Positions 21,971-33,153 are shown, counted from the first letter of the stretch. The stretch is DNA of 64,000 nt from Orientallactaga sibirica (GCA_036365145.1 JAEOAD010000029.1:26210001-26274000); one strand, 5' to 3'. Translations and numbers: made by a program. Notes: a model not told the origin generated them from the letters alone.

Positions 21971-22018
21971 TTTTTTTGTTTTGTTTTGTTTTGTTTTTGG
22001 TTGGTTGGTTGGTTTGTT
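21971..22018 (+). repeat. (TTTTG)n-(GGTT)n repeat
   Basis: TTTTG units pass into GGTTGGTTGG units. It abuts the T-rich end of the following minus-strand B1 and is probably derived from that tail. Confidence 0.85.
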
Positions 22019-22330
22019 TATTTTTAGGGTAGCCTAGGCTGATCTGGAATTCACTATGTAGTTTCAAGCCAGGCGTGGTGGCTCACGCCTTTAATCCCAG
22101 CACTCAGGAGGCAGAGGTAGGAGGACCACCATGAGTTCAAGGCCAGCCTGAGAGTACATAGTGAATTCCAGGTCAGCCTGGACTTAGAGTGAGACCCTAC
22201 CTCAAAAAAAAAAAAATATATATATATAAAGAATATAACACTATGTAGTCTCAGGCTGGCCTCAAACTCACAGTGATCCTCCTACCTCTGCCGAGTGCTA
22301 GGATTGAAGGTATGTGCCACCATGCCTGGC
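22016..22330 (-). mobile_element. B1 SINE split by an opposite-strand B1
   Basis: Antisense B1 text runs through GATCTGGAATTCACTATGTAG (22016-22066), stops, and resumes as CTATGTAGTCTCAGGCTGG to CATGCCTGGC (22239-22330). CACTATGTAGTYTCA is present on both sides of the interruption, as a target duplication. Confidence 0.92.
22068..22238 (+). mobile_element. B1 SINE nested in B1
   Basis: A complete plus-strand B1 (GCCAGGCGTGGTGGCTCACG to CCTACCTC plus A13 and an AT repeat) lies within the minus-strand B1. Duplications at 22052-22066 and 22239-22253 differ by one base. Confidence 0.94.
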
Positions 22331-22769
22331 TTAAGTTTTCCTTTTTTTAATGGAGTCCTAATAATTTCTAAGTGGGTGAGAAATTATACCTACAACTATG
22401 GAAACCTTGGGATAAATTAAAGTGACAAGGAGCTCAGGACATGAAAGATTTTATATGTGAAACACAAGCAAAGATTCCTAGTTAGAAGACTGTGAATGAA
22501 GAAGGAAGAAACTGCTTTATCTAATAGTTAATGAGTTTATGTGTGAAGAGCTAAGAACTGTAACCAATACAAATTAATATCTCACTACACATTAGCCTTT
22601 ATTATTCAAGTACATAGTTTCTATGACTGCAAAATAATTCCTTTTGTCAAAATGATTAGTGACTTAAAGCCTTACCATAGACAAATTGTTATAGTGAAAA
22701 TTATTCACTCCTTTTCCTATATAATAATTTCTCTATAATTCATTTAGACTGTCTTGTCAGTTTCATAGC

Positions 22770-22855
22770 ACTAGTAAGTGACAGTCATGGCTCAAATCCA
22801 GATGTTTTGAACCCAAGTTCTATATTCTTGACAACAAACCATCTTTATGAATAAA
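22770..22855 (+). repeat. MIR SINE fragment
   Basis: ACTAGTAAGTGACAGTCATGG, then TTTTGAACCCAAGTTC and ATATTCTTGAC match the order of the conserved MIR core and 3' part. It is ancient and diverged. Confidence 0.5.
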
Positions 22856-23527
22856 GTAGAAATTTTGATATTCACACTTCCCAGATACCCACACAATCAT
22901 GGTCATCACCAGAGTGAAGATTTTAAAATAAATTGACCCCAGCAAACTAGTTACTTTGCCTTATTTTCTCCTTGCTCATGAGGAACAGAAATAGATAGCT
23001 CTTCATATAATTACACAGTAATAATCCACTTTCAAGGCAAGAAAAGGAGGGGAAATAATACCAGCTCCATCTGTTCTTTTTATGGGTAGACAAGAAGTCT
23101 CCCATAGTACTCTTATGTCTGAACTAGGTCACATAACCTAGTCTGTGAGGTCAGTTAGGAATTGGGGACATGGAACGTGTAGACCTGAGTACAAGGTCAT
23201 AGCAAACAGAATCAGGGTCATGCTTGTAAGTGAGAAAGGGGAACAAATATTAGGTAACAGTTACAAATACAGATGAATTATTCTGTGGTTATGGAAACTA
23301 TGAAATTGAACAATGACAGCTGATATGTACTGAGATATCAATTTGCCACAAACTGGCAAACAGAGGAGAGTTGAGTTCAATAGCAACAGAGTATAAGAGA
23401 GCAAAACATGAGATCGGTCACGAGAACCAGGTCCCATTACCATATTCCAAAATTAACTTAAGACTTGAGAAAAGTGTTCATCTGGTCCCCACTGATGTTG
23501 ATTTCTTGCTCAGACAGGCACAAAGCT
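22856..23527. other. Unclassified sequence
   Basis: No gene or repeat was recognised. Confidence 0.5.
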
Positions 23528-23541
23528 CTACTTAACTTTTT

Positions 23542-23812
23542 CTTTATTTTTTAAAATTATTTTTATTTATTTTTTGGAGACAGAGATAGAGAGGGAGAGG
23601 AAGACAGAGATGGGCACGCCAGCAGTCTCTCAGCTGCTGTGAACAAAATCCAGATGTGTGTGCCCCCTTGTGGGCAAGTGTGGCATTGCGCCCTTGCCTC
23701 ACTTTGCATCTGGCTAAACGTGGGACCTGGAGATTGGAACCGCTGGAGATTGGAACCAGTGTTCTTAGGCTTAGGAGGCAGGCGCCTTAACCGCTAAGCC
23801 ATCTCTCCAGCC
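23542..23812 (-). mobile_element. tRNA-derived SINE, long form, duplicated B-box
   Basis: Full-length antisense copy: CAGTCTCTCAGCTGCTGTG, CCCCCTTGTGGGCAAG, then GGAGATTGGAACC present twice, and TTAACCGCTAAGCCATC. CTACTTAACTTTTT flanks it at about 23528-23541 and 23813-23826. Confidence 0.95.
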
Positions 23813-23826
23813 CTACTTAACTTTTT

Positions 23827-24487
23827 TGTAAATTATGTGAAAATATTTTTTTCTTTTGTCGTAATTTATGTGGAACAATCTACCAGTCACTTTAGTGTTC
23901 TAAGATCTCTCCAAACCTCACAGTCCAATACATTTGTATTTTAAAGTAGTCTTCAATAGAACCCTCAAAAAGGAATTGTCAAGCAATGCCAGAGGGGGCA
24001 TAATTTTATACTGTGAATGGTTACTGAGCACAAGGGTGACTGAGAGAACTGAGTAGTGCCTAAAAATGTGACCACTGGGCTGGCTACCCAACTTTATGTA
24101 AACCTTTGTGTGATTCTGGAAAACCACCTCAAATGCATGTTGGAAATAGAGTTGCATCTTTCCATCTGGTTTACTCTTCTTCTCCCAGACAGAGACAGGA
24201 TGATTCAGACCCTTTGTGTTATTACACTAATGGTTCAACCTAGGAATTGACAACTGATGGGTTTTTCTTAGTTAAGTCTCATTACCAAGTCTCCCCTTGA
24301 CCCCTACCCCATTCACCACCATCTGTCCCTCACCCAGTTTTAAGTCCTTTTGAAAGTAGAGATATCATTTACTTAGTTCTGCATTTCCCCAAAACAAGAG
24401 TTAAAAATATAATGCTTACAAATGTGAAGGTCAAATGTAGCTAAGTCTCCAAAGTATTACTATTTATCAAATTAAAAACAGATTCTT
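23827..24487. other. Unclassified sequence
   Basis: I see no gene or clear repeat. Confidence 0.5.
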
Positions 24488-24705
24488 GGGCTGGAGAGGT
24501 GACTCAGCAGTTAAAGGTACTTACTTGCAAAGCCTGATGCCCTGGGTTCAATTCCCCAGTACCCATGTCAAGCCAAATACAAAGTTGTGCATGCATCTGG
24601 AGTTTGTTGGCAGTGGCAAGAGGCCCTGGTCACCCATTCTCCCTCTCTTTCTCTCTACTCTTTCTCCTCTTGCAAATAAGTAATAATAATATTTAATTAA
24701 AAATA
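24488..24705 (+). mobile_element. tRNA-derived SINE, short form
   Basis: GGGCTGGAGAGGTGACTCAG head, GGTTCAATTCCCCAGTACC B-box region, CATCTGGAGTTTG, a CT tract and AAATAAGTAATAATAAT. First of three same-strand copies. Confidence 0.92.
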
Positions 24706-24714
24706 CACACTCTT

Positions 24715-24945
24715 GGGCTGGAGAGATGGCTTGGCAGTTAAGGTGCCTGCCTGCGAAGCCTACGCACAGCCATTCGATTCTCCAGTTCCCACGTTTAGCC
24801 AGACACAAAAGTGACACAAAGGTGCAATGCTGAACTTGCCCACAAAGGGGTGCACGTGTCTGGAGAGGCAGCTGACGTGCCCATTCTCTTTCTCTCTGCC
24901 TTTTCCTCTCTTTCTCTCTATCTCTCTCGAATAATTAAAAAAAAT
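24715..24945 (+). mobile_element. tRNA-derived SINE, diverged long form
   Basis: GGGCTGGAGAGATGGCTTGG head, CACGTTTAGCCAGACAC, GCAATGCTGAACTTGCCC and a CT tract. Near-identical flanks AAATACACACyCTTrG (about 24700-24714 and 24942-24957) mark the insertion site. It lacks the B-box duplication. Confidence 0.92.
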
Positions 24946-24982
24946 ACACACCCTTAGTCTTAATTTCAAAGAATCCACTCTG

Positions 24983-25260
24983 GGGCTGGAGAGATGGCTT
25001 AGCAGTTAAGACGCCTGCCTGCTAAGCCTAAGAACCCGGTTCTAATCTCCAGGTCCCACATTTAGCCAGATGCAAAGTGACGCAAGAGCGCAATGCTGCA
25101 CTTGCCTACAAGGGGACATATGCATCTGGATTTCATTCACAGCAGCTGAGAGACTGCTGGCGCGCCCATCTCTCTGTCTCCCTCTCCCTCTCTGTCTGTC
25201 TCTCTCTGTGTCTCTCTCCAAAAATAAATAAAATAATAATAATAAAAATTAAAAAAAAAA
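24983..25260 (+). mobile_element. tRNA-derived SINE, long form, single B-box
   Basis: GGGCTGGAGAGATGGCTTAG, a single GGTTCTAATCTCC, GCAATGCTGCACTTGCC, GCGCGCCCATCTCTCTG and an AAATAAATAAAATAATAAT tail. AGAATCCACTCTG duplicates lie at 24970-24982 and 25261-25273. Confidence 0.95.
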
Positions 25261-25273
25261 AGAATCCACTCTG

Positions 25274-25844
25274 CTTTGACTAGGTTCACAAGTCCCAATC
25301 CTGTCCCTCTGTCCCTTAGCTGCTGTAATCTTCAATTCCGATCTCAGAGTGAAGCAAATACAGACTACATACCATGTGGGCTCTGGGAACTTTGACTCTG
25401 TAAACACCATGATTATTGATTAGTATTAAGTAAAAGATAGTACCTGTTCTCACAGTACTTTAAATATTACATCCAGGTTCCCATTGTTATCTGAGGACTT
25501 GAGGGGAGAGTACATACTGAGGCATTAAGGCTATTGAGACAAAGACAGAACAACCCTTCAGGAGGGTGGCTCTGGTGACCACAAGAAGCTGAGGGAAGTA
25601 AGAATGGGACCTGTTGGAAACAGAACTCACCATTTTTACCATTTTGGAAAAAATAAATAAATATTAAAATGGGGACTTCTATAGCTATAAAAAGATAACT
25701 ATTAGATTTCAGTCCCAATGTAAACCCCCAGGTTCTAAATGGCAGAATGAAAATATTCCTGCATTTTTCTCTCTGAAACTTGACTTTAAATTCCATATAG
25801 GAAAAAAAAAATCAAAGATAAAAACAAAACTCATCAAAGCAAAA
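25274..25844. other. Unclassified sequence
   Basis: No gene was recognised. The 109-codon antisense frame has no domain that I can name. Confidence 0.5.
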
Positions 25845-26130
25845 AATTACAGGCTGCTGAGAGCTCAACACTAAAGGAGACTTATAACATGTTCTCCATG
25901 GCTCAGGGAACATTGCAGAAGATGGGGACAGACAGGCTCTGAGAGCCAGAGAATGGGAAGATACACTCTGAGGCATTGTCCTTCACACAGGGACTGACGG
26001 GTGGTGCATTTATAACCTCACAGTGATTATTGATAACCCTACTGAGGGCCCTAAGTGGAATGGGAGAGGGAAGAGGGGACATGAGAGGATAAGCCAAGGG
26101 GAGTATGACCAACTGATTATTTTTAAAAAT
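25845..26130 (+). mobile_element. L1 3'UTR fragment
   Basis: GAGCTCAACACTAAAGGAG, GGCTCAGGGAACATTGCAGAAG, TGGAATGGGAGAGGG. Same family and layout as the fragment at the window start. Confidence 0.68.
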
Positions 26131-26743
26131 ACTTTGATAATTTGAATGCTTGAGTGATAAATCATTAGAACAGATGGACCAGAACCAAGGATATATGTGA
26201 ATTTAGAAAGCAGCCAGATGAGTAAGTGTTAAATAATGTCCATAGCATGGAAAACAAGGAAACTAACGCAACATTAACCAACTAGGCCTCGAGGGATTCT
26301 GGGAAAAGGTTGAGAATAGGAAGAAACAGTCCCAAGCAGAAATTATGAAGAAGTCAGAAGCTAAAAACAGGTATTTACAATAACTTTCTATATCTAATCT
26401 ACAAAAAGAATAAAAAAATAAATAACATGAGTTGGTTGAAAGGTTTGATGAGGTTGAATTATATGAGCTGCCTATCATTATTTGTTAAACTATCTCCCTC
26501 AAAAAGTGCATATGTTGAAAGCCTAACTTCCAATGCCTTGGAATGTGGTTTGACTTGGAGAAAGGTTAGGCCAAGCCAGGACATTCAGTGAACATGACGG
26601 AAGGGCAGGACAGTGCCTAAAGACACTGCACAGTCTACGTGACAGAAATCTAACATCACTTCTCACAATCACAACAGCCCTTAACTGCGCCAGAGTGGCT
26701 TAAATGGTAAGCTGAAGAATCAAATTCTCTAAAAAGATAAGCC
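26131..26743. other. Unclassified sequence
   Basis: No gene was recognised. GCATATGTTGAAAGCCTAAC near 26510 resembles a phrase common in old mammalian LTR/DNA repeats, but it is too little to name. Confidence 0.4.
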
Positions 26744-26976
26744 TGGGGATGGATAGATGGCTTAGCAGCTAAGGTGCTTGCCTGTGAAGTCTAAGGACCC
26801 AGGTTCAATTCCCCAGTACCCACATAAGCCAGATATACAAGGTGGTGCACACATCTAGAGTTTGTTTGCATGTTTGCAGTAGCTAAAGATCCTGGCATGC
26901 CCATTCTCTCTCTCTTTCCATATATATCCTCTGTCAGTCAAATAAATAAATAAAATATTTTAAACATTAAAAAATT
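26744..26976 (+). mobile_element. tRNA-derived SINE, short form
   Basis: GGGGATGGATAGATGGCTTAG head, GGTTCAATTCCCCAGTACC, a duplicated TTTGCATGTTTGCAG, a CT tract and AATAAATAAATAAAA. AAAAAGAyAAGCCT occurs on both sides. Confidence 0.9.
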
Positions 26977-27495
26977 TAAAAAGACAAGCCTTTGTCTTAA
27001 AATATTTTCAATTTGTATCTAATAAAGAACTTGACTCCAAGAATATATAAAGAACTATCAAAACACAGTAGGAAAACAAACAACTCAATTTCCAGCACAA
27101 TTTTGATTGTGGAAAGAATATTTAAGATGAGGACTGCTTTTATAATAAATTGTTGAAAGGATATAATTTAATATTTTTGACTAGAGGCAGTGTTGTGTAG
27201 CAGATATTTAGAATTTAATAATCTTATATTATAACTCAGATTTTTAAAAGATTTGAAAAAACTTTTCACCAAAGACACATGAACTGCAAGCACACACATG
27301 AAAAGATGTTCAGCATCATTAGTCATTAGAGTAATAAAAACCAAAGTTATAAAGTAGCACTCACATCACTATCAATCATACTAAGCTGGTGAGGATGTGA
27401 AACAATCCAAATTCTCAAACATTGCTGGTAGGAATGTAAAACATTAAAGCCATTTTGAAAGGCACCTTACCAAGTATCTCAAAAAGCTGAATGTT

Positions 27496-27990
27496 AGGGC
27501 TGACCTATGCTCAGTGGTTAAAGACCCTTGCTTGCAAAGCCTGCTTAGCTGAGTTTGAATCTTCCCAGCCAGCACCCACATAAATGCAATGCAAAGTGGC
27601 ACATGAATCTGTGATCTCTACATACTTATAGCAATAGGAGGTGAAGCCCAGTGAATGTGAAGCTTGTGGGCCAGCTAGACCAGAGTTCATTGCAGTGGCA
27701 AGAGACCCTGTCTCAAAGAAAGTAGAAGAGCACAGACACCTTCCTCTGACCTCCATGTGTACCTGGCAACATGTGCGCACACTCGTGTGCACGCGCACAC
27801 ATGTACACACACACAATTTTTTTTTTTTTTGGTTTTATGAGGTAGGGTCTCACTCTGGCCCAGGCTGACCTGGAATTCACTATGTAGTCTCAGGGTGGCC
27901 TTGAACTCACCGTGATCCTCCTATCTCTGTCTGCCAAGTGCTGGGATTAAAGGCGTGCGCCACCACGCCCGGCACACACAATTTTTTTTA
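27496..27990 (+). mobile_element. B4-like SINE in old L1
   Basis: Head CTATGCTCAGTGGTTAAAG, body AAGCTTGTGGGCCAGCTAG, end CCTCTGACCTCCATGTG with CA repeats. Flanks AAGCTGAATGT and AAGGCTGAATGT mark its insertion. A B1 later entered its CA-rich 3' end. Confidence 0.72.
27817..27973 (-). mobile_element. B1 SINE in B4 tail
   Basis: T run, GAGGTAGGGTCTCACTCTGG, and an end at CACCACGCCCGGC. ACACACAATTTTTTT occurs on each side. The sequence is close to consensus, so the insertion is relatively young. Confidence 0.93.
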
Positions 27991-28438
27991 AGGCTGAATG
28001 TGCACTCACCAGGTCATCCATCCATTCCACTCCTGGGTATTTATTCGAGATGAATGAAAGCCTTTATCAGTACTCATTATAATTTATAATAGATAAAACC
28101 TGGAAACAATTCAAATGTCCAACAATTGCTTCCCTAAACAATGGAATACCTACCTAGTAATAAACATTAACTATTAGCTCATGCAACAATATATCATTAT
28201 GAATATCAGCATCATTATGTTGAGTGAAAGGAGTAACCAAAAAACATGCATATTGTATGGCTCATTTGTAGAAGGCGCCAGAAAATGTAAATTATTCTAA
28301 ACTGACAGAAAATAGATCAGTAGTCACCTTCAGATGGGGAGGGTTTAGAGAAAGGTGAGAGGAAGGGATTACAAAGGGACACAAGGAAATTTTTCAGGGG
28401 AAGGGTTCAGTAAAAATGTCATCAAACTGCAGTGATGG

Positions 28439-28645
28439 GGCTGGAGAGATGGCTTAGCGGTTAAGGCAAAGCCAAAGGACCCAGGTTCAATTCCCCAGGA
28501 CCCACGTTAGCAAGATGCACAAGGAAGCACATGTGTCTGGACTTTGTTTATAGTGGGTGGAGGCCCTGGTGTGCCCATTCTTTTCTCTCTCTCTCTCTCT
28601 CTCTCTCAAATAAGTAAATAAATACACAAAATATCAAAATAATTA
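28439..28645 (+). mobile_element. tRNA-derived SINE, short form, linker deletion
   Basis: GGCTGGAGAGATGGCTTAG, but the stretch between A-box and B-box is shortened to GCGGTTAAGGCAAAGCC. GGTTCAATTCCCCAGG, a CT tract and an AAATAAGTAAATAAA tail follow. GCAGTGATGG / ACAGTGATGG flanks are present. Confidence 0.92.
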
Positions 28646-28694
28646 CAGTGATGGTCTCATGATTTCAGGGATATATACATATGTCAAAATTTAT

Positions 28695-28831
28695 AGCTGG
28701 GCGTGGTGTCACATACCTTTACTACCAGTACTTGGGAAGGCAGAGGTAGGAGGATCACCATGAGTTCAAAGCCAGCCTGAGACTACAACTCCAGGTCAGC
28801 CTGGTTGAGAGTGAGACCCTACCTCAAAAAG

Positions 28832-28864
<33 letters not shown>

Positions 28865-28868
28865 AAGA
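28695..28868 (+). mobile_element. B1 SINE with 9-bp TSD
   Basis: GCTGGGCGTGGTGTCACATAC to CCTACCTC, with an internal deletion (ACTACAACTCCAGG) and an A29 tail. AAAATTTAT occurs at 28686-28694 and 28868-28876. Confidence 0.93.
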
Positions 28869-28980
28869 AAATTTATGTACATGCTCCTTTAAGATGTTAC
28901 ACTGTAAATGTATATAATTTATTGTATACATTGTATTATAACAAAGCTGCAAAAGAAATTAAGAAAATCTGAATTCTATC

Positions 28981-29917
28981 AAACTATTTTTTGTTTATTC
29001 TTTATTTCCTTGAAAAATATTTTACAGTGGTTTAAAACAATAGGACACACATAAAATTATGATATCCCTACAAAATCATAATATAAAAGAGGATCCAGGG
29101 TTATTAACACCAGAGGTTGCATTTATTGCAAGGAAGCATTCTATTTGATTTTGAGATTTCTGACTGCTGAGTAGGATGGGGAGAAATGAAATGTAATGGG
29201 TGGAATAGTTCTTATTATCTCATAAATGGAAGCCTACCAGTTATCCAAAACATATTCATTCTTGAATTCTGAAAGGAATTTATCACAGGGGGCTTTATGA
29301 GGGCCACTGAATGGTATAATGAATAATTCTTTTAAGAGCAATTCCATAGCCACAACCAAAACCTTCTTGGGTAGCCATTTCCTGAAGACAGAAAGCGTCC
29401 TAGTAAAGTCTAACCAATCTTCAGGGAAGCTCAGCCAGTGTGCTCACAAAAGAGGTTTGTGGATTTTCTAACTGTACACAGTCTAGTAATATTTTTGCAC
29501 ATTCACTTATGCAGATAAGCTGTGTCCTGAGGCCCCTGTCCCCAGGCCTTGTCTGTTGTTAAATACACACCTGGAACCCAAGCAAAAACTAGTTACCTTC
29601 CAGCAGTATAATTCTGCCCCTGTAGATCCCAGGGGCTAAACTTCCCTAGCACCACTCCACCATCACTGAGCCCAGTTACTTTATACAGGGCTCTGTAGAC
29701 TTCTCTGGAGGTCACTTAGGCTCCTTGGGCCACTTACACAGCTGCCCTCCAATCTTGGAGAGGCCTGATGTGTTTTGTGGCCTAGCAAGACAGAAAAGAC
29801 TGCCTCGCTCCCATTGTGTCACGCTCTATTAGCTTTACTCAGACCCAATACTCTACAGATCCCCTGCTGGACACAACACTTTGTGTTCCCTCTTGTGTTC
29901 CTTTGTGTGAGTGAGGC
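28981..29917. other. Unclassified sequence
   Basis: No gene was recognised. This is one of the least repeat-rich 900 bases in the window. Confidence 0.5.
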
Positions 29918-30545
29918 TGTCACTAATAACACAATGCCTAACAGAAATAACTCAGGAAAGGTGGGATTTATTTTGGCTCATGGTTTCAGAAGTTTCAGTC
30001 CATAGTAGGCTAAACTATTGCTTTGGGGCCAAACATCATAGACACACAAGCATGTGGCAGATGCCACTCGCCTCATGTAAGAAAAGAGAGGGGGGCTGAT
30101 GAGATGGCTTAGCCGCTAAGGCCCCTGCCTGCTAAGCCTAAGAATGCTGGTTCCAATGTCCAGCAGTTCCAATCTCCAGGTCCCACGTTTAGCCAGATGC
30201 AAAGTGACGCTAGGGCGCAATGCCGCACTTGACCACAAGGGGGCGCACGCATCTGGGTTTCGTTCACAGCAGCTGACAGACTGCTGGCACGCCCATCTCT
30301 GTCTCCCTTCTCCCTATCTCTCTCCAAAAAATAAATTAAAAAAAATTAAAAAAAAGAAAAGAAAAGAGAGGGGCAAGCAGTGACCTGGCGCAAGACACAG
30401 CCCCCAAACACATGCCTCTAGTGACCTACTTCCTTCAGCTCTACACCAACTCCTAAAGTTTCTAGAACCTCCCAAAATAGTGCTACCAGCTCAGGTCCAA
30501 CTCTTCAATATGAGCTTTTTGGGAGAAACAGTTCATAAGCAAACA
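29918..30545 (+). mobile_element. Medium-length interspersed repeat, split by SINE
   Basis: GATTTATTTTGGCTCATGG, TCAGTCCATAGTAGGC, GTGACCTACTTCCTTCAGC, CTCCCAAAATAGTGCTACC and ATATGAGCTTTTTGGG match, in order, the element at 33995-34367. That shows a dispersed family. It resembles a nonautonomous DNA-transposon relic of rodents, but the family name is not certain. Confidence 0.55.
30094..30357 (+). mobile_element. tRNA-derived SINE, long form, duplicated B-box
   Basis: CTGATGAGATGGCTTAGCCG, GGTTCCAATGTCCAGCAG then TTCCAATCTCCAGGTCC, GCAATGCCGCACTTGACC, a CT tract and AAATAAATTAAAA. AAGAAAAGAGAGGGG duplicates lie at 30079-30093 and 30359-30373. Confidence 0.95.
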
Positions 30546-32095
30546 ACACTTCTCACGGTCCTCTTTCCATAGGTCCGAGATTTGCAACAGTGACAGAAGG
30601 TGAGGACATGTCTATACTCAGCAGTGTGACGTGACTACACCCAGAAGCATAACTCTCAGCTTTACACCTGGTGTGCATTGTTCCTTCTCACATGGATTCT
30701 CTCCTGAGTCTCAACCATCTCTCCAGGAAGACTTTAGCTGGGTCTTCTGATTCCTTTTTCACAATGTCTATCCATCTCCAAGGCAATGTAGTTGGCATTA
30801 TACTCCAATGGTTCTCAAATTTCACTACATGTCAGGATCTCCTGGGCATCTTGGAAAAGTCCTGGTGTTCTGGACTTATCAAGACTAGAAGTTCATGCAC
30901 AGATTCCAAGCATCAGTGTGTTTAAACATTCTCCAAGTAGTTACAGTGAATAGTCAAGTTGAAGGAGCTCAGGTCTAGATGGAAAGTGAAGTCCATAATA
31001 AAAATACACAGCACCATTCTCTTTTGTCTTCCAAGACAATAGAAACTGAGTTAACTCACTTTGACTCTTCATCTTCAGTTTTGTGTCATTCACAGTGAAT
31101 TCATCATCTAGAAGTGAGGAGGCTGAGGAATATTTAATAGAAACAGAGCTGAAAAGTAAAGAGCTAAAACTAGAGACTGTAAAAAGCCTGAATACAATCA
31201 GAAAAACAAATTTTATGCTCAAGTTAAAATCGCACCAGGAATCACCTCCTCCCACCTTGGCTGTCTGCTGTTTGTTTGTTTTGTGCTGAAAAGATGAGTT
31301 TTGTAAAGAAGGCATATTTCAGACTCAGCCTTCACAGGAAGCTTTCTCCATTCTCTGTTTAAATGACAGCACTTAGGATGATGTATGAATTTCAAAGAGA
31401 CAACGTCCAAACTCATCTCAGATTTACTTGGGCATTATTATTCATGAAGCCGTTTCTCGGGTCTATTTGAGGATATCAGTAAGCTGCTTCCAAAGACTAG
31501 GGTCCCCTACTGTAATAAACAACTCATTTACATGGGAGAAATGAAAAACCTGCCATGTCTGCCAAATGAAGGCAGACATGCCTGGGCATAGAGGGATTGA
31601 TGAAGTGAGATTAGAGAAAGCTAAAGGCTGGGTTAAAATGCATCAAATCTGCCGAGCGACAAGGAATATACCAACAACTAATGGAAATGGATATTAGTGC
31701 CTGGCTCATGGGACAATATTTTTTTAAGAAAGTAATACATATGAGGGCTCTAAATCCTAAGCATTAACCAAATCATAACCCAAGGATGTTGGACACCTGC
31801 CACAGGCTGCTGAAGTATAGCTACTTCTCTTATTGCTTCCTCCTCCAGCAATCAGAGCAATGTGGGTGTCATCCTGCTTAAATAAATAGGAATTACCTGT
31901 CCTCGGCATCCAGTCCTTCAGCATTCTCCAGAGAACAGCTCTGGCCTGATACACAAGCAAAGGCCACTTGGCAATGGGTGTGACTTGTTCAGCCCACCTG
32001 TTCTGTGTTCTCATAGGATCACTTCCTTGAAACCTTCAGCTTCAAGTTCAGTTATTTCCTTTAACAATCACTCAGATAGCCTGCACACTGTGTCA
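30546..32095. other. Mostly unclassified; possible MER5-like relic
   Basis: No coding exon is recognised. At about 30805-30925, CAATGGTTCTCAAATTTCAC and GTCAGGATCTCCTGGGCATC resemble the start of a MER5-type DNA transposon. The other end was not identified. Confidence 0.4.
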
Positions 32096-32099
32096 GAAC

Positions 32100-32305
32100 T
32101 CAAAACACTTATTAGTAGAAGCCATTTATTCCTTACAGCTCTATGAGTTGGGAACTTTTGGGATCTCAGGAGATTGAGGAACCAGAGCCATGGAGATATT
32201 GAGTCAATGTTCCCAGGTCACACATGAGTGAGGGTACAAGCAAGATGTGAACACAACTGATTGCTGGCATCTAAGTTCATTTCCTACTACTGTCTACACT
32301 GCTTT
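32100..32305 (+). repeat. MIR SINE fragment
   Basis: TTACAGCTCTATGAGTTGGG, GATTGAGGAACCAGAGCC, CCCAGGTCACACATGAGTG and CATCTAAGTTCATTTCC follow the MIR core and 3' order. It is old and diverged. Confidence 0.55.
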
Positions 32306-32368
32306 TCTGACTATCTTGTGGCCTGATCCTGTCTTGCTCTAACATGGCTGTATAAAAAGTCTGTCTAT

Positions 32369-32632
32369 TGGGCTGGAGAGATGGCTTAGTGGTTAAGGCG
32401 CCTGCCTCCTAAGCCTAAGAACGCTGGTTCCATTCTCCAGCAGTTCCAATCTCCAGGTCCCACATTTAGCCAGATGCAAAGTGACACAAGGGTGCAATGC
32501 CGCACTTGACCACAAGGGGGCGCACACATCTGGATTTTGTTTGCAGCAGTGAGAGGCTGCTGGCGCACCCATCTCTGTCTTCCTCTCCCTCTCTCTCTCT
32601 GTCTCTCTCTGTGTCTCTCTCCCAAAAAAAAA
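32369..32632 (+). mobile_element. tRNA-derived SINE, long form, duplicated B-box
   Basis: GGGCTGGAGAGATGGCTTAG; GGTTCCATTCTCCAGCAG then TTCCAATCTCCAGGTCCC; GCAATGCCGCACTTGACC; a CT/GT tract and A14. AAAAAGTCTGTCyAT flanks it (about 32354-32368 and 32633-32647). The long antisense open frame here is SINE. Confidence 0.95.
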
Positions 32633-32729
32633 AAAAAGTCTGTCCATGTTGGCCACCTTTTCCTTTCCCCATTCCCTACACCTCCAGGCTCTGTAGGTTC
32701 TGTTGTTATATATTTCAAAAAAAATAATA

Positions 32730-32756
32730 AAGAAGAAGAAGAAGAAAAGGAAGAAG
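32730..32756 (+). repeat. (GAA)n short microsatellite
   Basis: GAAGAAGAAGAAGAAAAGG after an A-rich run. Confidence 0.85.
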
Positions 32757-32945
32757 GACGACAGAAAAATAATGAATATTTCAGGCTAGTAGATAGGTTA
32801 AGTACACCAACTTGGGCATTATGCAAGGTACCCATATCATTAAACATCACAGTAAACCCCATAAATATGTATAATTATTGTGTCAATTAAAAAATAAAAT
32901 GCAAACAAACAAGAAAAGGTATGTCCTGTTTAAGTCTTTAAAGTG

Positions 32946-33113
32946 TGTGGGAGGGCTGAAGAAATGGCTTAGCAGTTAAGGCAGTTGCCTGCAAAGCCAA
33001 GAGACCCAGATTTGAGTCCCCAGGACCCACGTAAGTCAGATGCACAAGGTGGCACATGAGTCTGGAGTTCATTTGCAACAGCTAGAGGCCCTGACATGCC
33101 CGCCCCCCCCTTT

Positions 33114-33153
<40 letters not shown>

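Larger units (their letters stand above)
26985..28980 (+). mobile_element. Old L1 fragment interrupted by younger SINEs
   Basis: Diverged L1 ORF2-to-3'UTR sequence: CTAATAAAGAACTTGACTCC, AAAGACACATGAACTGC, GCTGGTGAGGATGTG, GGAATACCTACCTAGTAATAAAC, GTTGAGTGAAAGGAG. Divergence is much higher than in the two large L1 copies, so it predates them. Its order is intact once four inserts are removed (27496-27817, 27817-27973, 28439-28645 and 28695-28868). Confidence 0.72.

Noticed and set aside
32386..32862. 158-codon antisense open frame, among the longest in the window
   Set aside because: It crosses a tRNA-derived SINE and its low-complexity tract. Similar frames appear in every copy (11951, 30109), so it is a repeat artefact.
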